Source: Pantoea wallisii (GTDB lineage: Bacteria > Pseudomonadota > Gammaproteobacteria > Enterobacterales > Enterobacteriaceae). Taken from it: a stretch of DNA of 64,000 bases. The DNA lies in assembly GCF_002095485.1 (NCBI RefSeq), contig NZ_MLFS01000001.1:88473-152472 (forward strand). Direction: 5' to 3'. The notes beneath the pieces were generated by a model, which was not told the origin of the DNA, did no database searches, and worked only from the letters and a program-made list of their open reading frames with translations. Below, piece by piece: positions 38,601-47,778 of the stretch (positions are counted from its first letter, which is position 1; each line of letters starts with the position of its first letter). A program made the position numbers and the translations under genes.

Positions 38601-41600
38601 ACCGGCTACCGCATTGACGAGGGCGCCGCGCTGAGCTTTAGCGCACCCACGACGCTGACCACCCGGGCAGCCAACGCTACCGGCGTGATTGTCTCCGGCA
38701 GCGGCAGCCAGCTGGATAGCACCAACGCCAGTTTTATCGCCAGCGGTGCAGGCAGCACGGCGCTGCGCGTCGAGGGCGGGGCGGCCGCGACGCTGGACAG
38801 CAGCAGCAACATTAATCTGAGCGGAGAGAGTGCCACAGGCGTGCTGGTGAATAACCTGCGCAGCGACCTGAGCAACGCACTGGATGGCACTGCTGCCCCT
38901 ACGCGCGTGACCAGCAACGCCAGCATCAGCGGTGCGGGCAGGGACGCTGTTGGCTTTGATATCACGCAGGGCGCTACGCTGCTGAATAACGGGGCGGTGA
39001 ATCTGAGCGGCAGCAACGCGATCGGCATACGCTCGCGGGCCGGCGCGATTCTGACCAACAGTGGCGTTGTTAACATTACGGATGGCACCGGGCTGGATGT
39101 GGCAGGCCGCGGCAGCACCCTGGCGCAGGGTGGCGCGATTAACGTTGATAACGGCATTGCCGGCGTGCGTATCAGTGACGGGGCGCAGCTGGCGCTGACC
39201 GGCGACAACAGCGTTATCACCACCCGCGGCAGTGCGCACGGCATTTTACTGGATAGCGGAGCCGCCGCGCTCAGCGCCAGCGATGCCACCCTCAACGTAT
39301 TGGGCAGCGGTAACGGCATTGAAAACCGCGCGGAGCTGGGCAATGTCACCCTGAACAACCTGACGGTCAACGTGGGCGACGGGAACGGTATTCGCACTGG
39401 CGTCGCGTTTGATCCGGCGTCTGTGGTCACCGCGAACGTCAGCGGTCGGGGCAATGGTCTGAACATTGCCAATGCCGATGGTAGCACTGCCGTGGGCGAT
39501 CTTGCCCTTGGCGCAGGCTATGTGTTCAATGTCACCGGCGCCGGTGGCAACGGCATCCGCGCCAACACCACGGGCGATATCATTACCGCCGCCAGCGTCA
39601 CAATCGATAATGCGGCAGGCGGTTCGGCGCTGATCTCCAGCACCGCGGGCACCATCATCAATCGCGGAATTTTCCGCTCAAACAGCCTGAGCGCACCGGT
39701 GGTGGATTTACGTGGCGGCAAAACGGTGTTTGAGAACTTCGGTACCCTCATTACCGCTAACCCGCAAACGGTGGCCGTCGCCGGCAGCAGCGCTGATGAT
39801 GTGATCTTGCTGACGCAGGGCGATGTGCAGGGCGATATTAACCCCGGCGGCGGCGCCGACACGTTTCGCTGGAGCGGCGGCACGCTTAACGGCAGTCTGA
39901 CCATGGGCAGTGATAACAACAACCTTGCCGAGGTCAGCGGCGTCGATCTCAGTACCACTTACCACCTCACCAGCGGTACCGGCACCGGCAACAGCCTGAC
40001 CTTTGCACAGATCGATGCGCGCGGCGGCAGTTTTGCCGCTGACGATCTCAGTAAAGGGGTTAACCTCGGTAGCGGCTGGAGCACGATTAACTTTGCGGAT
40101 ACGCGCTGGACGCTGACCGATAATCTGCAGCTGGCGCACAGTACTCTCAATATCGATGCAGCTTCTACGCTGTACGCGGGCAACGGCGTACATCCGGTGC
40201 TGACGGGCGGCACGGCGACATCTCTGCAGGTAAATAACAGCGGCACGCTGGACCTGACCAACGGCGCGGGTTCACCGGGCAACACGCTGGATATTAACGG
40301 ATCGCTGGCATCGGCAGGCGGCCGGGCGCATCTGCTTACCCGCCTTAATGAAGGTGGTGCGCTGAGCAATCAGTTTACCGACCACATCAACGTTACCGGC
40401 GACGCCAGCGGCACTACGCTGCTGAATATCAAACTGGACGCTGCCAGTAGCGGGGCGTTAACCGATCTCGATCGTAACGGCGGCGTGGAAGGGAATGAGG
40501 GGATCTCTCTGGCGCAGGTGGGCGGCCGCGCCGACGCCGGCAGTTTTGCTTTAAAGGATGGATACCTCGGCGCGGGTCCCTGGCAGTACCGGCTGTATAC
40601 CTTTGCGCCCGGCAGCAGCGATCCCGGCCAGCGGCGGGTGAGCGGCAGCGGCAATAACTACTGGGATTACCGTCTGGCAAATTACTATGTTTGCGCAGAC
40701 AGCGAGAGCTGCCAGCCTACGTTAGTAAACACGGGGTTTGGCAATGAAACACGCTACGATGCACGCCCCGCCGTCATCCCCCAGGTGCCATCGTATGTGT
40801 CCGCACCGGTCGGACTGGCTTACTACACGGCGGCCATTATTGATGACCTGCATAAACGCCTCGGCGAGCTGCGCCACGAGCAGACGCGCACCGCAGGCGA
40901 CGGCGGCGAGATGTTCCTGCGCTATATCGGCTCAAACCTGAAGTACCAGAGCGATCGCCGCTTCCGGGATTACGGCTACGATTTTGACCTCGACTACAGC
41001 GCAGTGCAGCTGGGTGGCAATGTGCTGCGTCTGGATGGTGAAAAAGAGAGTCTGCGCGGCGGCATCGCCTATACGCGCGGTAACACGCGCCTGCGCCCGA
41101 ACGCGGCGGATGGCTATAGCAGCACCACCTTCGATAGCGACAGCCTGGCGCTGTACGGCACCTGGCAGCGCCAGAGCGGCTTCTATCTGGATGGCGTGCT
41201 GTCGTTTGACTGGCATCGTGGCGAGACAGATATCGGCCGCCAGAAGCGTGAAGCAAAGCTGCGAGGACACGGCTGGACGGCATCATTAGAGAGCGGATAT
41301 CCGTTTGCGCTGGGTAACGGTTACCAGCTGGAGCCCCAGGCGCAGCTGATGTACATGAAGCTGAATATGAATAGCTTTACCGATGAGGACGGTAACCAGG
41401 TGCGTTACGGTGATTATGACCAGACGATTGGCCGGTTAGGGGCGCGGTTGGATCGCACCTGGAGCGATGACAGCAACCGGCAGTACACGCCCTATCTGCG
41501 CGCAAGCTATTACAAAGGCTGGGGCGGTACGGCCAGCACGACGGTGTCCGCGGCCGATAATCCGGCGCTTGGCGCAAGCTTCACCAGCGGCCGTTTTGGA

Positions 41601-41744
41601 CAGATGTGGGAAACGGGCGCAGGCGGCACCGTTACGCTGCCGCAGGGTGTTTCGCTGTACGCCGAAGCGGATTATCGCAAAGCAATTGATGGCAACGGAG
41701 CCAAAGGCTGGCGCTATAACGCTGGCGTGCGGTGGCAATTTTAA
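35685..41744 (+). CDS. Giant autotransporter (type Va secretion) outer-membrane protein
   Basis: A 2019-residue protein. A signal peptide (FNLNPIVVGIVAAHVVSGFP, cleavage near AAQA) leads a very long passenger rich in Gly, Asn, Ser and Thr, made of beta-helix-type turns (NNGNFTNNGVVNLG, SNSGNISISDGGTGI). A pertactin/autochaperone-like segment lies near residues 1530-1680, including a lone Cys pair in YYVCADSESCQP. The last 280 residues form the 12-strand translocator barrel from about GGEMFLRYIGSN to the terminal GVRWQF with C-terminal Phe. Residues about 643-919 and 920-1190 are diverged copies of one block. The ATG at 35685 has GGAGG four bases ahead. Likely an adhesin or biofilm factor; no protease or lipase motif is seen. 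Confidence 0.92.
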   Translation: MRFNLNPIVVGIVAAHVVSGFPLAAQAVTLGAYNPRDNDRQTGSLIVNSGSQTLTGNQAFEPGVDGAVNTTLGQVTIASGAQFIDQARLDPGPQNFAITVPDPATGGNTTFQVYDSANLVAQAPIGRSTVVPDLQNVNGNQYINARVADVSGSGSTLDVNIGRANANSSASTNAWSMAAKETTLFQVTNGGLLNWNSNNRISFNGSAADVVGGRATDSLAVQNLASYNGSFGVQTLDGKTTRFNVTNATQLQSYNNWLVSQLQSGNLAPASYLNEFNKAVTITNGDIVYNVSATPPDEVTQPLGNRIAINAEGAGSQVHIAAGKTLEVVGANGGAVRVASNATAVIDGKLASRGTALALDDATATNSSSGVINGGFLNRIDGTGVGAASNNATAVTVQNNGNFTNNGVVNLGTTGSNLLNGVAGIRLDANAQASNSGNINVGVNGSSARGTTSGVLLTTDTSTFTNNSGGTIYIGRGPQNSLNDSVAETAMNQSGLTSGIALLANGSASNAGNIVLGSRVQNAAGMSVSGANSATLINSGTIDVNGSAARVPRENVGMLVTNSGGTLENRGTINLNGVNGTGLKVLATSGGSASASSTGTINVAGGADPASGTRNFGVWVEGQGSGTAQAEIDGRINLTGDGAIGVHARGNATVNVTQDAIPTFSTGSNQIGFFAYGPNALINVADNNAFDVTTRNSTLFRIEQGATFDGTNTTLTASGAGAVAVNGTGSGGTTVNTNDATLNVSGTGATGVNIEGGAQGNIDAATTINLTGSNATGAIVDGQKHTLTGANSRAPVASTRLTSAAELNSAQSGITGYLARNRAQLSNSGSISFSGANTTGMRVESGATGSNSGNISISDGGTGIVVNSDGSTFATTASNSGNIDVNGGSTLNRTRGVSASGALAAANLNGGTLTLNGAGALGAEALSGAQVNIAAGSTPIFNNSDQIAYRAAGIGSRILSASRTLEIDTRGSTGYRIDEGAALSFSAPTTLTTRAANATGVIVSGSGSQLDSTNASFIASGAGSTALRVEGGAAATLDSSSNINLSGESATGVLVNNLRSDLSNALDGTAAPTRVTSNASISGAGRDAVGFDITQGATLLNNGAVNLSGSNAIGIRSRAGAILTNSGVVNITDGTGLDVAGRGSTLAQGGAINVDNGIAGVRISDGAQLALTGDNSVITTRGSAHGILLDSGAAALSASDATLNVLGSGNGIENRAELGNVTLNNLTVNVGDGNGIRTGVAFDPASVVTANVSGRGNGLNIANADGSTAVGDLALGAGYVFNVTGAGGNGIRANTTGDIITAASVTIDNAAGGSALISSTAGTIINRGIFRSNSLSAPVVDLRGGKTVFENFGTLITANPQTVAVAGSSADDVILLTQGDVQGDINPGGGADTFRWSGGTLNGSLTMGSDNNNLAEVSGVDLSTTYHLTSGTGTGNSLTFAQIDARGGSFAADDLSKGVNLGSGWSTINFADTRWTLTDNLQLAHSTLNIDAASTLYAGNGVHPVLTGGTATSLQVNNSGTLDLTNGAGSPGNTLDINGSLASAGGRAHLLTRLNEGGALSNQFTDHINVTGDASGTTLLNIKLDAASSGALTDLDRNGGVEGNEGISLAQVGGRADAGSFALKDGYLGAGPWQYRLYTFAPGSSDPGQRRVSGSGNNYWDYRLANYYVCADSESCQPTLVNTGFGNETRYDARPAVIPQVPSYVSAPVGLAYYTAAIIDDLHKRLGELRHEQTRTAGDGGEMFLRYIGSNLKYQSDRRFRDYGYDFDLDYSAVQLGGNVLRLDGEKESLRGGIAYTRGNTRLRPNAADGYSSTTFDSDSLALYGTWQRQSGFYLDGVLSFDWHRGETDIGRQKREAKLRGHGWTASLESGYPFALGNGYQLEPQAQLMYMKLNMNSFTDEDGNQVRYGDYDQTIGRLGARLDRTWSDDSNRQYTPYLRASYYKGWGGTASTTVSAADNPALGASFTSGRFGQMWETGAGGTVTLPQGVSLYAEADYRKAIDGNGAKGWRYNAGVRWQF

Positions 41745-41827
41745 TGCGTGAAAATAGTGTATCTCACTCTCCCTTCTTCCCTTAACCATTGGAACCGCTG
41801 TTTCTGCACACTCACGCTTTTGCCATA

Positions 41828-41859
41828 CGGAGTGGCGACCCTGACGGGTCGCCACTCCG
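41828..41859. repeat. REP-like palindrome, best copy (GGCGACCC-TGAC-GGGTCGCC)
   Basis: A perfect 14-bp stem (CGGAGTGGCGACCC / GGGTCGCCACTCCG) with a TGAC tetraloop, 83 bases after the autotransporter stop. It is the most regular member of the family seen at 18375, 21778, 45954 and 62642. Confidence 0.85.
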
Positions 41860-41944
41860 GATAGGGTGCTGGTTTTTCACCACCGTAATGAGCCGCCATA
41901 CGCCGGCACGGAACTTGTCCCGGACGCCTGCCGTATCGCTTATT

Positions 41945-41980
41945 TAAACAGCGATTTTATCTACTCTAAATCGCTGTTTA
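41945..41980. repeat. AT-rich inverted repeat upstream of aer
   Basis: TAAACAGCGATTT and AAATCGCTGTTTA are perfect 13-bp inverted copies separated by 10 bases. It lies 160 bases before the aer start and has no T-run. It could be an operator pair or a hairpin. The remaining bases of the 396-base gap (41745-42140) show nothing else I recognise beyond the palindrome at 41828. Confidence 0.6.
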
Positions 41981-42140
41981 TCATTTCCATATGCCCCCTA
42001 AAATGTGAATCACTTCCCGAACCCGCTTTATTCAGGATAAAAATTAAATACCCGCGCTAAAGCCAGGCCATTTGTGTGCCGAAAAGATAAAAAAGAGTAA
42101 TTGGTTCCATTTTCAGTCTGCGTTTTCCAAGGACACACAC

Positions 42141-43685
42141 ATGCGTAATAACCAGCCCATCACCCAGCGCGAATTTGATTTCGACGATCGCGCCACGCTG
42201 ATGTCCACCACTGACCTCAACAGCTATATCACCTATGCCAACGATGCTTTTATTCAGGTCAGCGGTTTCAGCCCGGAAGAGGTGAATGGGCAGCCGCACA
42301 ATATGGTGCGTCACCCGGATATGCCGCCGGAAGCCTTCGCGGACATGTGGAGCACGCTGAAGCAGGGCGAACCCTGGACGGCGCTGGTCAAAAACCGCCG
42401 TCAGAACGGCGATCACTACTGGGTGCGTGCCAATGCCATTCCGGTGGTGCGCGAAGGGAAAGTGCAGGGCTATATGTCGGTGCGCACGAAACCCTCGGCG
42501 GAAGAGGTGCGTCAGACGGAAACGCTGTACCGTGATTTCCGTGAAGGGCGCGCCAAAGGCCGACGCTTCCACAAAGGGCTGATTATCGGCACCGGCTGGC
42601 GTCGACTGGGGTCGGTACTGAAAACCCTGCCGCTGCGCTGGCGCATCCGCTCTGGCTTGATCACGCTGCTGCCGCTCTCGGTATTCAGCGTCTGGCTGCT
42701 GGGCGTGGCGCCGATGGCGCTCGGCTGCTTTACCGGTGGAATGGCGATCATGCTGCTGCTGGTAAGCCTGTGGCTGGAGCAGCAAATCTCCCGTCCGATG
42801 GAGCGCATGTGCCGCCAGGCACTCAGCGTGGCGACGGGTGCCAGCCATAAAGTGGATCAGATTGATCGCGTTGATGAGATTGGCGTGACGCTGCGGTCAA
42901 TCGGACAGCTGGGGTTGATGTTTCGCTGGCTGGTGGATGATGTCAGCGGCCAGGCGATTAATGTACTGAGCGCCAGCGACGCGATTGCGCGCAGCAACGA
43001 TGAGCTCTCGCGTCGTACCGAGCAGGCGGCCGCGAACGTACAGCAGACTGCCGCCACAATGAACGAGATGACCGCCACGGTGAAAAGCAACACCGAGACC
43101 GCCAGCGAAGTGAACAGCCTCTCGGCCAGCACCAGCAGCGTGGCGATCAAGGGTGGAGAAGTGATGCAGGAGATGGTCGGCATGATGGCCGAAATTGCCG
43201 ATAGCGCCAAACGCATCGCGAATATCACCAGCGTGATTGATAGCATCGCTTTCCAGACTAACATTTTGGCGCTCAACGCCGCAGTGGAGGCCGCTCGCGC
43301 CGGTGAGCAGGGCAAAGGTTTTGCGGTGGTGGCTGGCGAAGTGCGTAATCTGGCGCAGCGCAGCGCCAAAGCCGCCAGCGAGATTAAAACGCTGGTGGAG
43401 ACCAGCGCCAGCCGGGTGCAGTCGGGCAGCGATCACGCCGATGCCGCCGGGCGCACCATGCAGGATATTGTCAGCCAGGTGCAGAATGTTACGTCGCTGA
43501 TCGCGCAGATCAGCGCGGCGACAGCAGAGCAATCGCTCGCGCTGAGCGAAGTCAGCACTGCGGTAGAAGATCTTGACGATATCACGCATCAGAATGCGGC
43601 GCGCGTGGCAGAAGGGGCGGAAGCCTCGGGCCGTATGGCGCATCAGGCTAACCGCCTGGTTGAGGCGATCAGCGTCTTCCGCTAA
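42141..43685 (+). CDS. aer: Aerotaxis receptor Aer
   Basis: A 514-residue redox/energy-taxis receptor. The N-terminal PAS domain (about 10-120) has [19 protein letters not shown] and [18 protein letters not shown], where FAD binds. Two hydrophobic segments near residues 170-220 anchor the protein with both ends inside the cell. A HAMP-like region follows. The signalling tip is [37 protein letters not shown]. It steers swimming according to electron transport. AAGGA stands eight bases before the ATG at 42141. There is no C-terminal NWETF pentapeptide; like other Aer proteins it ends soon after the methylation-like helix (EAISVFR). It converges with an AraC gene, overlapping by four bases. Confidence 0.95.
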   Translation: MRNNQPITQREFDFDDRATLMSTTDLNSYITYANDAFIQVSGFSPEEVNGQPHNMVRHPDMPPEAFADMWSTLKQGEPWTALVKNRRQNGDHYWVRANAIPVVREGKVQGYMSVRTKPSAEEVRQTETLYRDFREGRAKGRRFHKGLIIGTGWRRLGSVLKTLPLRWRIRSGLITLLPLSVFSVWLLGVAPMALGCFTGGMAIMLLLVSLWLEQQISRPMERMCRQALSVATGASHKVDQIDRVDEIGVTLRSIGQLGLMFRWLVDDVSGQAINVLSASDAIARSNDELSRRTEQAAANVQQTAATMNEMTATVKSNTETASEVNSLSASTSSVAIKGGEVMQEMVGMMAEIADSAKRIANITSVIDSIAFQTNILALNAAVEAARAGEQGKGFAVVAGEVRNLAQRSAKAASEIKTLVETSASRVQSGSDHADAAGRTMQDIVSQVQNVTSLIAQISAATAEQSLALSEVSTAVEDLDDITHQNAARVAEGAEASGRMAHQANRLVEAISVFR

Positions 43686-44647
43686 CCCTCAGACAGGGAT
43701 GCTCGTCCGGCGCGCAAGGCGCCGGGCGGCGTGCCCACAATCCGCTTAAAGGCGCGGCTAAACGCCGCCAGCGAACCATAACCGAGGTGGAAAGCCACGC
43801 TCTCCACCGCTTCTCCCTCATTCACAATGCGCTGCACCGCCAGACGCATGCGCAGCTCGGTGAGGTAGCGCAGCGGCGTCATGCCGGTGGCGCTCTGAAA
43901 GCGGGCAGCAAACACCGAACGCGAACTGCCGGATTCGCGCGCCAGCCGCTCGACGGTCCAGTTTTCGCCGGGCGCACGGTGCATGGCCGCCATCGCCTGG
44001 CTGAGGCGCGGATCGCGCAGCGCCTGCACCAGGCCACTGCCCTGGCCGCAGCCATTCTCCACCCAGCCACGCACAATCTGCGCGGCAACCACATCGGCCA
44101 GCCGTGACAAAATGCCGGCAAAACCCGCTTTACGCTGGCGCGTTTCACGCTCCATCGCGTCGAGGATGGGTTGAATCTCCGGATATTGTGCCAGCAGCGT
44201 GCTGACCAGCATCACATCCGGCATGGTGTGCACCAGCGGCTGCATGCCGCCAAGCTCAAACGCCATACAGGCGCTAAACAGAATGACATCGCTGTCGTCC
44301 GGGCAGCTCTCCGCATCCGGCGCATCGTTAATGGCGCACACGCTGTCGCAGATCGGCTTGCTGGTGAAGGTCGTGATGGGTTCACACACCGCATCCTCTG
44401 CGGAGATCAGCGCGTGCGGTTTACCGTGCGGGATCAGCAGCGCATCACCGGCCTGCAGTGGATAGAGCGTGCCCGATGCTGAACGGATCAGCAGCGAGCC
44501 GCGGCCGACAAAGTGCAGCTGCGCCCGGCCTGGTGCATCCTCGTACTGCAGGCCAAACGGCGCATGCAGGGCGATACGCTGATATTTAACGCCGTACAGG
44601 CGCATCCCCATCAGCAGTTCACTGGTTAAATCCTGATAGCGGCTCAC
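43682..44647 (-). CDS. AraC family regulator with cupin sensor domain
   Basis: A 321-residue regulator. The N-terminal cupin-type half contains [36 protein letters not shown] and several Cys ([23 protein letters not shown]). Residues about 210-310 hold the AraC DNA-binding domain ([21 protein letters not shown] and [22 protein letters not shown]). It diverges from a NepI-like MFS exporter with 103 bases between, so it most likely controls that exporter. The cluster of Cys and the cupin make a redox or small-molecule signal possible. This is inference. Confidence 0.87.
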   Translation of the reverse strand: MSRYQDLTSELLMGMRLYGVKYQRIALHAPFGLQYEDAPGRAQLHFVGRGSLLIRSASGTLYPLQAGDALLIPHGKPHALISAEDAVCEPITTFTSKPICDSVCAINDAPDAESCPDDSDVILFSACMAFELGGMQPLVHTMPDVMLVSTLLAQYPEIQPILDAMERETRQRKAGFAGILSRLADVVAAQIVRGWVENGCGQGSGLVQALRDPRLSQAMAAMHRAPGENWTVERLARESGSSRSVFAARFQSATGMTPLRYLTELRMRLAVQRIVNEGEAVESVAFHLGYGSLAAFSRAFKRIVGTPPGALRAGRASLSEG

Positions 44648-44750
44648 GGTAATCCAGACGAATTATCAAATAACAAAGTTTCTGTATCATAGATCGTCTT
44701 GCGTCATCTCACTATGCTTACTACCTAAATTTTTGTGATGGGGATCGCAA

Positions 44751-45938
44751 ATGAGTCTGGATACTGAAGTGGCCGAAACAGGTATAGCGGTGGATAAGCC
44801 CGCATGGGGAGCGGTATTTGCTATGGCGTTTGGCGTATTTGGCCTGATTACCGCCGAATTTCTGCCGGTGAGCTTGCTGACACCGATTGCTGACTCGCTG
44901 CAGGTGAGCGAAGGGCAGGCGGGTCAGACCGTTACTGTTACTGCGCTGGTGGCGCTGCTCACCAGTCTGGTGATTGGCAACGTGACGCGCAGCCTGGATC
45001 GCCGCCGCGTGATGCTGGCGTTTACGCTGCTGCTGATTGCTTCCGCGCTGCTGGTGGCGTTTGCCGACAACCTGCCGATGATTTTGCTGGCGCGCGTGCT
45101 ATTGGGCATGGCCATTGGCGGCTTCTGGACGCTGTCGACGGCTATCACCATGCGTCTGGTGCCGACCGATCAGGTGCCGCGTGCGCTGTCGATTGTCTTC
45201 AGCGGTATTTCGCTGGCGACCATCATTGCCGCACCGCTCGGCAGCTACCTCGGTGGCCTGATTGGCTGGCGTAATATTTTCCTGCTGACGGCGGTGCTGG
45301 GTGTGCTGGCGCTGTTCTGGCAGTTCTTCACGCTGCCCTCCATGCCGCCGGAGAATAAAGCGCGCAGCGGTGGCGTGCTGGATCTGCTGCGCCAGCGCGT
45401 GATGCGCTGGGGCATGCTGGCGGTCATCATGATGTTCACCGGCCACTTCGCCTTCTTTACTTATCTGCGCCCATTCCTGGAGACCAGCGCGCAGCTGAAC
45501 GTTAATCAGCTCTCACTGGTGCTGCTGGCGTTTGGCGTAGCAAACTTCTTTGGCACCTCGCTGGCGGGGTTCCTGGTAACGCGCAGCGTGTCACTGACGC
45601 TGACCGGTATGGCGCTGGTGATGAGCGTCACGGCGGTCCTGCTGGTGAGCTTTGGTCACTTCTCATGGATAGTGGGCGCGGGCGTTGCGCTATGGGGGCT
45701 GGCATTTGGCTCAATGCCGACCGGCTGGTCTACCTGGATTTCGCGTGCGGTGCCGGATGACGCCGAATCAGGCGGTGGCCTGCTGGTGGCAACCATTCAG
45801 CTGGCGATTACGGCAGGCGCGGCGGCCGGTGGCTGGATGTTTGATCTGCAGGGCGCTGGCGGTGTATTCCTCGCCAGCGGCGTGCTGATGCTGCTGGCAG
45901 CCATCACTATTTTCACCCGCGTACGCCATCACGGCTAA
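44751..45938 (+). CDS. MFS efflux transporter, NepI-like (purine ribonucleoside exporter family)
   Basis: A 395-residue DHA1-type MFS protein with 12 helices, similar along its length to E. coli NepI. Markers are AEFLPVSLLTPIADSLQVSEGQAGQTVTVTA, the loop with SLDRRRVML, LGMAIGGFWTLSTAITMRLVP, APLGSYLGGLIGWRNIFLLTAVLG, and GSMPTGWSTWISRAVPDDAESGGG. NepI expels purine ribonucleosides such as inosine and 6-mercaptopurine analogues. Whether this copy has the same substrates is not certain. It diverges from a cupin AraC regulator. Confidence 0.85.
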   Translation: MSLDTEVAETGIAVDKPAWGAVFAMAFGVFGLITAEFLPVSLLTPIADSLQVSEGQAGQTVTVTALVALLTSLVIGNVTRSLDRRRVMLAFTLLLIASALLVAFADNLPMILLARVLLGMAIGGFWTLSTAITMRLVPTDQVPRALSIVFSGISLATIIAAPLGSYLGGLIGWRNIFLLTAVLGVLALFWQFFTLPSMPPENKARSGGVLDLLRQRVMRWGMLAVIMMFTGHFAFFTYLRPFLETSAQLNVNQLSLVLLAFGVANFFGTSLAGFLVTRSVSLTLTGMALVMSVTAVLLVSFGHFSWIVGAGVALWGLAFGSMPTGWSTWISRAVPDDAESGGGLLVATIQLAITAGAAAGGWMFDLQGAGGVFLASGVLMLLAAITIFTRVRHHG

Positions 45939-45953
45939 ACCGCAGGTCTGAAA

Positions 45954-45981
45954 GCCGGGCCGTCTGTCAGGGCGACCCGGC
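45954..45981. repeat. REP-like palindrome, imperfect
   Basis: GCCGGG and CCCGGC enclose a core with GTCTGTCAGGGCGA that resembles the GGCGACCC-type elements elsewhere, 15 bases after the transporter stop. Confidence 0.5.
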
Positions 45982-46176
45982 ACTTCATCTTTTCTGCTGC
46001 AGTATCTGCGTTTAACCCTTTGCGCGCCGGTTAATCCATCCGTGCGATAGTTGTTCAAAAATATAGAACAACAATCGCAAATCTCTCCGCTTTTTACCGT
46101 TCACTTTCTCCCCTATTATCTCCGTCAACAAGGCAATAACGCCTTACTCTCTCAAACAAACTTTAAGGAATTGACC

Positions 46177-46386
46177 ATGAAAACCATCAAAACTTTTGCT
46201 GCTGTTATCGCCCTCTCAGTACTGCCATTCGCCAGCTTCGCCCAGAGCGTGACCGCTTCTGCGACCACCCTTGACGGCGCCGAAGCGCAAATCGCGGCGA
46301 AGGCACAGGAGATGGGCGCCTCTTATAAAATCACCGAAGCCAACTTCAATAACGGTGTACACATGACGGCCCAGCTCACCAAATAA
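46177..46386 (+). CDS. Small periplasmic DUF1471 (YdgH/BhsA/McbA-like) protein
   Basis: A 69-residue protein with a signal peptide (IKTFAAVIALSVLPFASFA) and one DUF1471 domain (AQIAAKAQEMGASYKITEANFNNGVHMTAQL), the fold of BhsA, McbA and YjfN-type stress proteins. These are small periplasmic proteins induced by stress and linked to biofilm or copper and peroxide tolerance, with no known enzymatic activity. The mature protein is only about 46 residues. The ATG at 46177 has AAGGA seven bases ahead. It stands alone, with a GC-rich hairpin at 46409-46430 after it. Confidence 0.88.
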   Translation: MKTIKTFAAVIALSVLPFASFAQSVTASATTLDGAEAQIAAKAQEMGASYKITEANFNNGVHMTAQLTK

Positions 46387-46601
46387 GTGACGTTTACCCT
46401 CTGAGCTGACAGGGTGCCTCCGGGCGCCCTGGCGGCGTTGAACCGTCAATAAATTCCTGTCCCTTCTCCGCATAAATGATTATTATTCGCAAAAACTAAT
46501 TCCCCCTTTTTTCGGCTCGCTTCGGGCTGAGTTTTCTATTGGTTGCAATGTCGGGCTTTCATTTCACTGCTATCAGGCAGTGGTTTTGCTATGGAGAAGT
46601 T

Positions 46602-47657
46602 ATGAAGGCGAATAACAAAATGTCCTGGGCGTTACGTCCGTTGCTGCTGGCAACGTCGCTGATCGCCTCCTCTGCGGTTGTGGCGGCGGAAACCGCGCCA
46701 CTCAATCAGGCGATCTCGAAAGGCGCCTACGAACTGGCGTTCAGTAACAGCAACAACGCGTTATTCCTTGCTACGGCCCGGAACAGCAGTAATGAGAAAG
46801 GTGGCACCGTTTATCGTCTTGATCCGCAGGATCTGGCGGTAAAGCAAACTATTAACACCGATCTGAAAACCTTTGGCGCTACCATTAACCAGAAAACCAA
46901 CGTGCTCTATTTTGGTAACACGGTGAACAGCGCGCTGACGGCAGTGGATGCCAGCAGCGGTAAGGTGCTCAACACCCTGGTGCTGGATGGCCGCAAGCGT
47001 GGTGAGGATGTGCGTCCGCTGCAGCCGCGCCAGCTGGTGGCGGACCCCGCTACTGACCGCGTTTACATTACCGGTCTCGGTCCGCAGAGTGTTGTATGGG
47101 TAGTGGATGGCAAAACGTTGCAGCTGATCAGCACCGTGCCGAATACCGGTAAAATGGCCACCGGGCTGGCGCTGGATGCGGCGGCGCAAAAACTGTATGT
47201 CACCAATGCTGACGGGGAGCTGGTGACAATCAATACCCGCCTCAACGCCATTGAAAAACGTCAGAAAATTGATGCCGGTAACGATCACTTCTTCCTGAAT
47301 ATCACCCTGGACACGCAGGGACACCGCGCCTTCCTCAGTGATTCAAAGCAGCCACAGGTGCTGGTGCTGGATACCCGCACGCAGCAGGTGATTCAGCGCA
47401 TCGATGTACCGGAATCCCTGGCCGTACTGTTTAATGCGGAGCGCGATGAGCTGTACGTTACCCACCGCAAAGCGGGCGAGATCAGTATTATCGATGCCAG
47501 CAGCTACAAGGTGAAGCGCACGGTGAAAGCGCCTGGCCTGCCTAACAGCCTGGCGCTGTCGGCAGATGGCAACACGCTGTTTGTCAGCATCAAACAGCCG
47601 GGCTCGCGCAAAGAGCCGCCTAAAAATCCGGACAGCGTGCTGAAAATTGCGCTCTGA
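46602..47657 (+). CDS. yncE: Periplasmic beta-propeller protein YncE
   Basis: A 351-residue secreted protein matching E. coli YncE (353 residues) in length and sequence: a long signal peptide (LRPLLLATSLIASSAVVAAE), then a seven-bladed propeller with repeats such as GGTVYRLDPQDL, FGATINQKTNVLYFGNTVNSALTAVD, RPLQPRQLVADPATDRVYI, GKMATGLALDAAAQKLYVTNADGEL and PNSLALSADGNTLFVSIKQ. YncE binds single-stranded DNA in vitro and is iron-regulated in E. coli, but the role is unclear. I chose the ATG at 46602, which has GGAGA ahead, over a start at 46539. Confidence 0.92.
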   Translation: MKANNKMSWALRPLLLATSLIASSAVVAAETAPLNQAISKGAYELAFSNSNNALFLATARNSSNEKGGTVYRLDPQDLAVKQTINTDLKTFGATINQKTNVLYFGNTVNSALTAVDASSGKVLNTLVLDGRKRGEDVRPLQPRQLVADPATDRVYITGLGPQSVVWVVDGKTLQLISTVPNTGKMATGLALDAAAQKLYVTNADGELVTINTRLNAIEKRQKIDAGNDHFFLNITLDTQGHRAFLSDSKQPQVLVLDTRTQQVIQRIDVPESLAVLFNAERDELYVTHRKAGEISIIDASSYKVKRTVKAPGLPNSLALSADGNTLFVSIKQPGSRKEPPKNPDSVLKIAL

Positions 47658-47778
47658 GTAGTCATTATCTGAATCTGCGGGCGGCCTGTGCCGCCCTTTG
47701 CATTTCCCGCCTTTACTGCACCTCTTCTCGCTGCACTTACGCTACCTTTATGACGACAACACCAAAGGGGAGAGTGCA

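Noticed and set aside
35844..41286. Several long open frames on the minus strand inside the autotransporter gene
   Set aside because: They are antisense shadows of a GC-rich, repetitive gene and show no ribosome sites or known domains.
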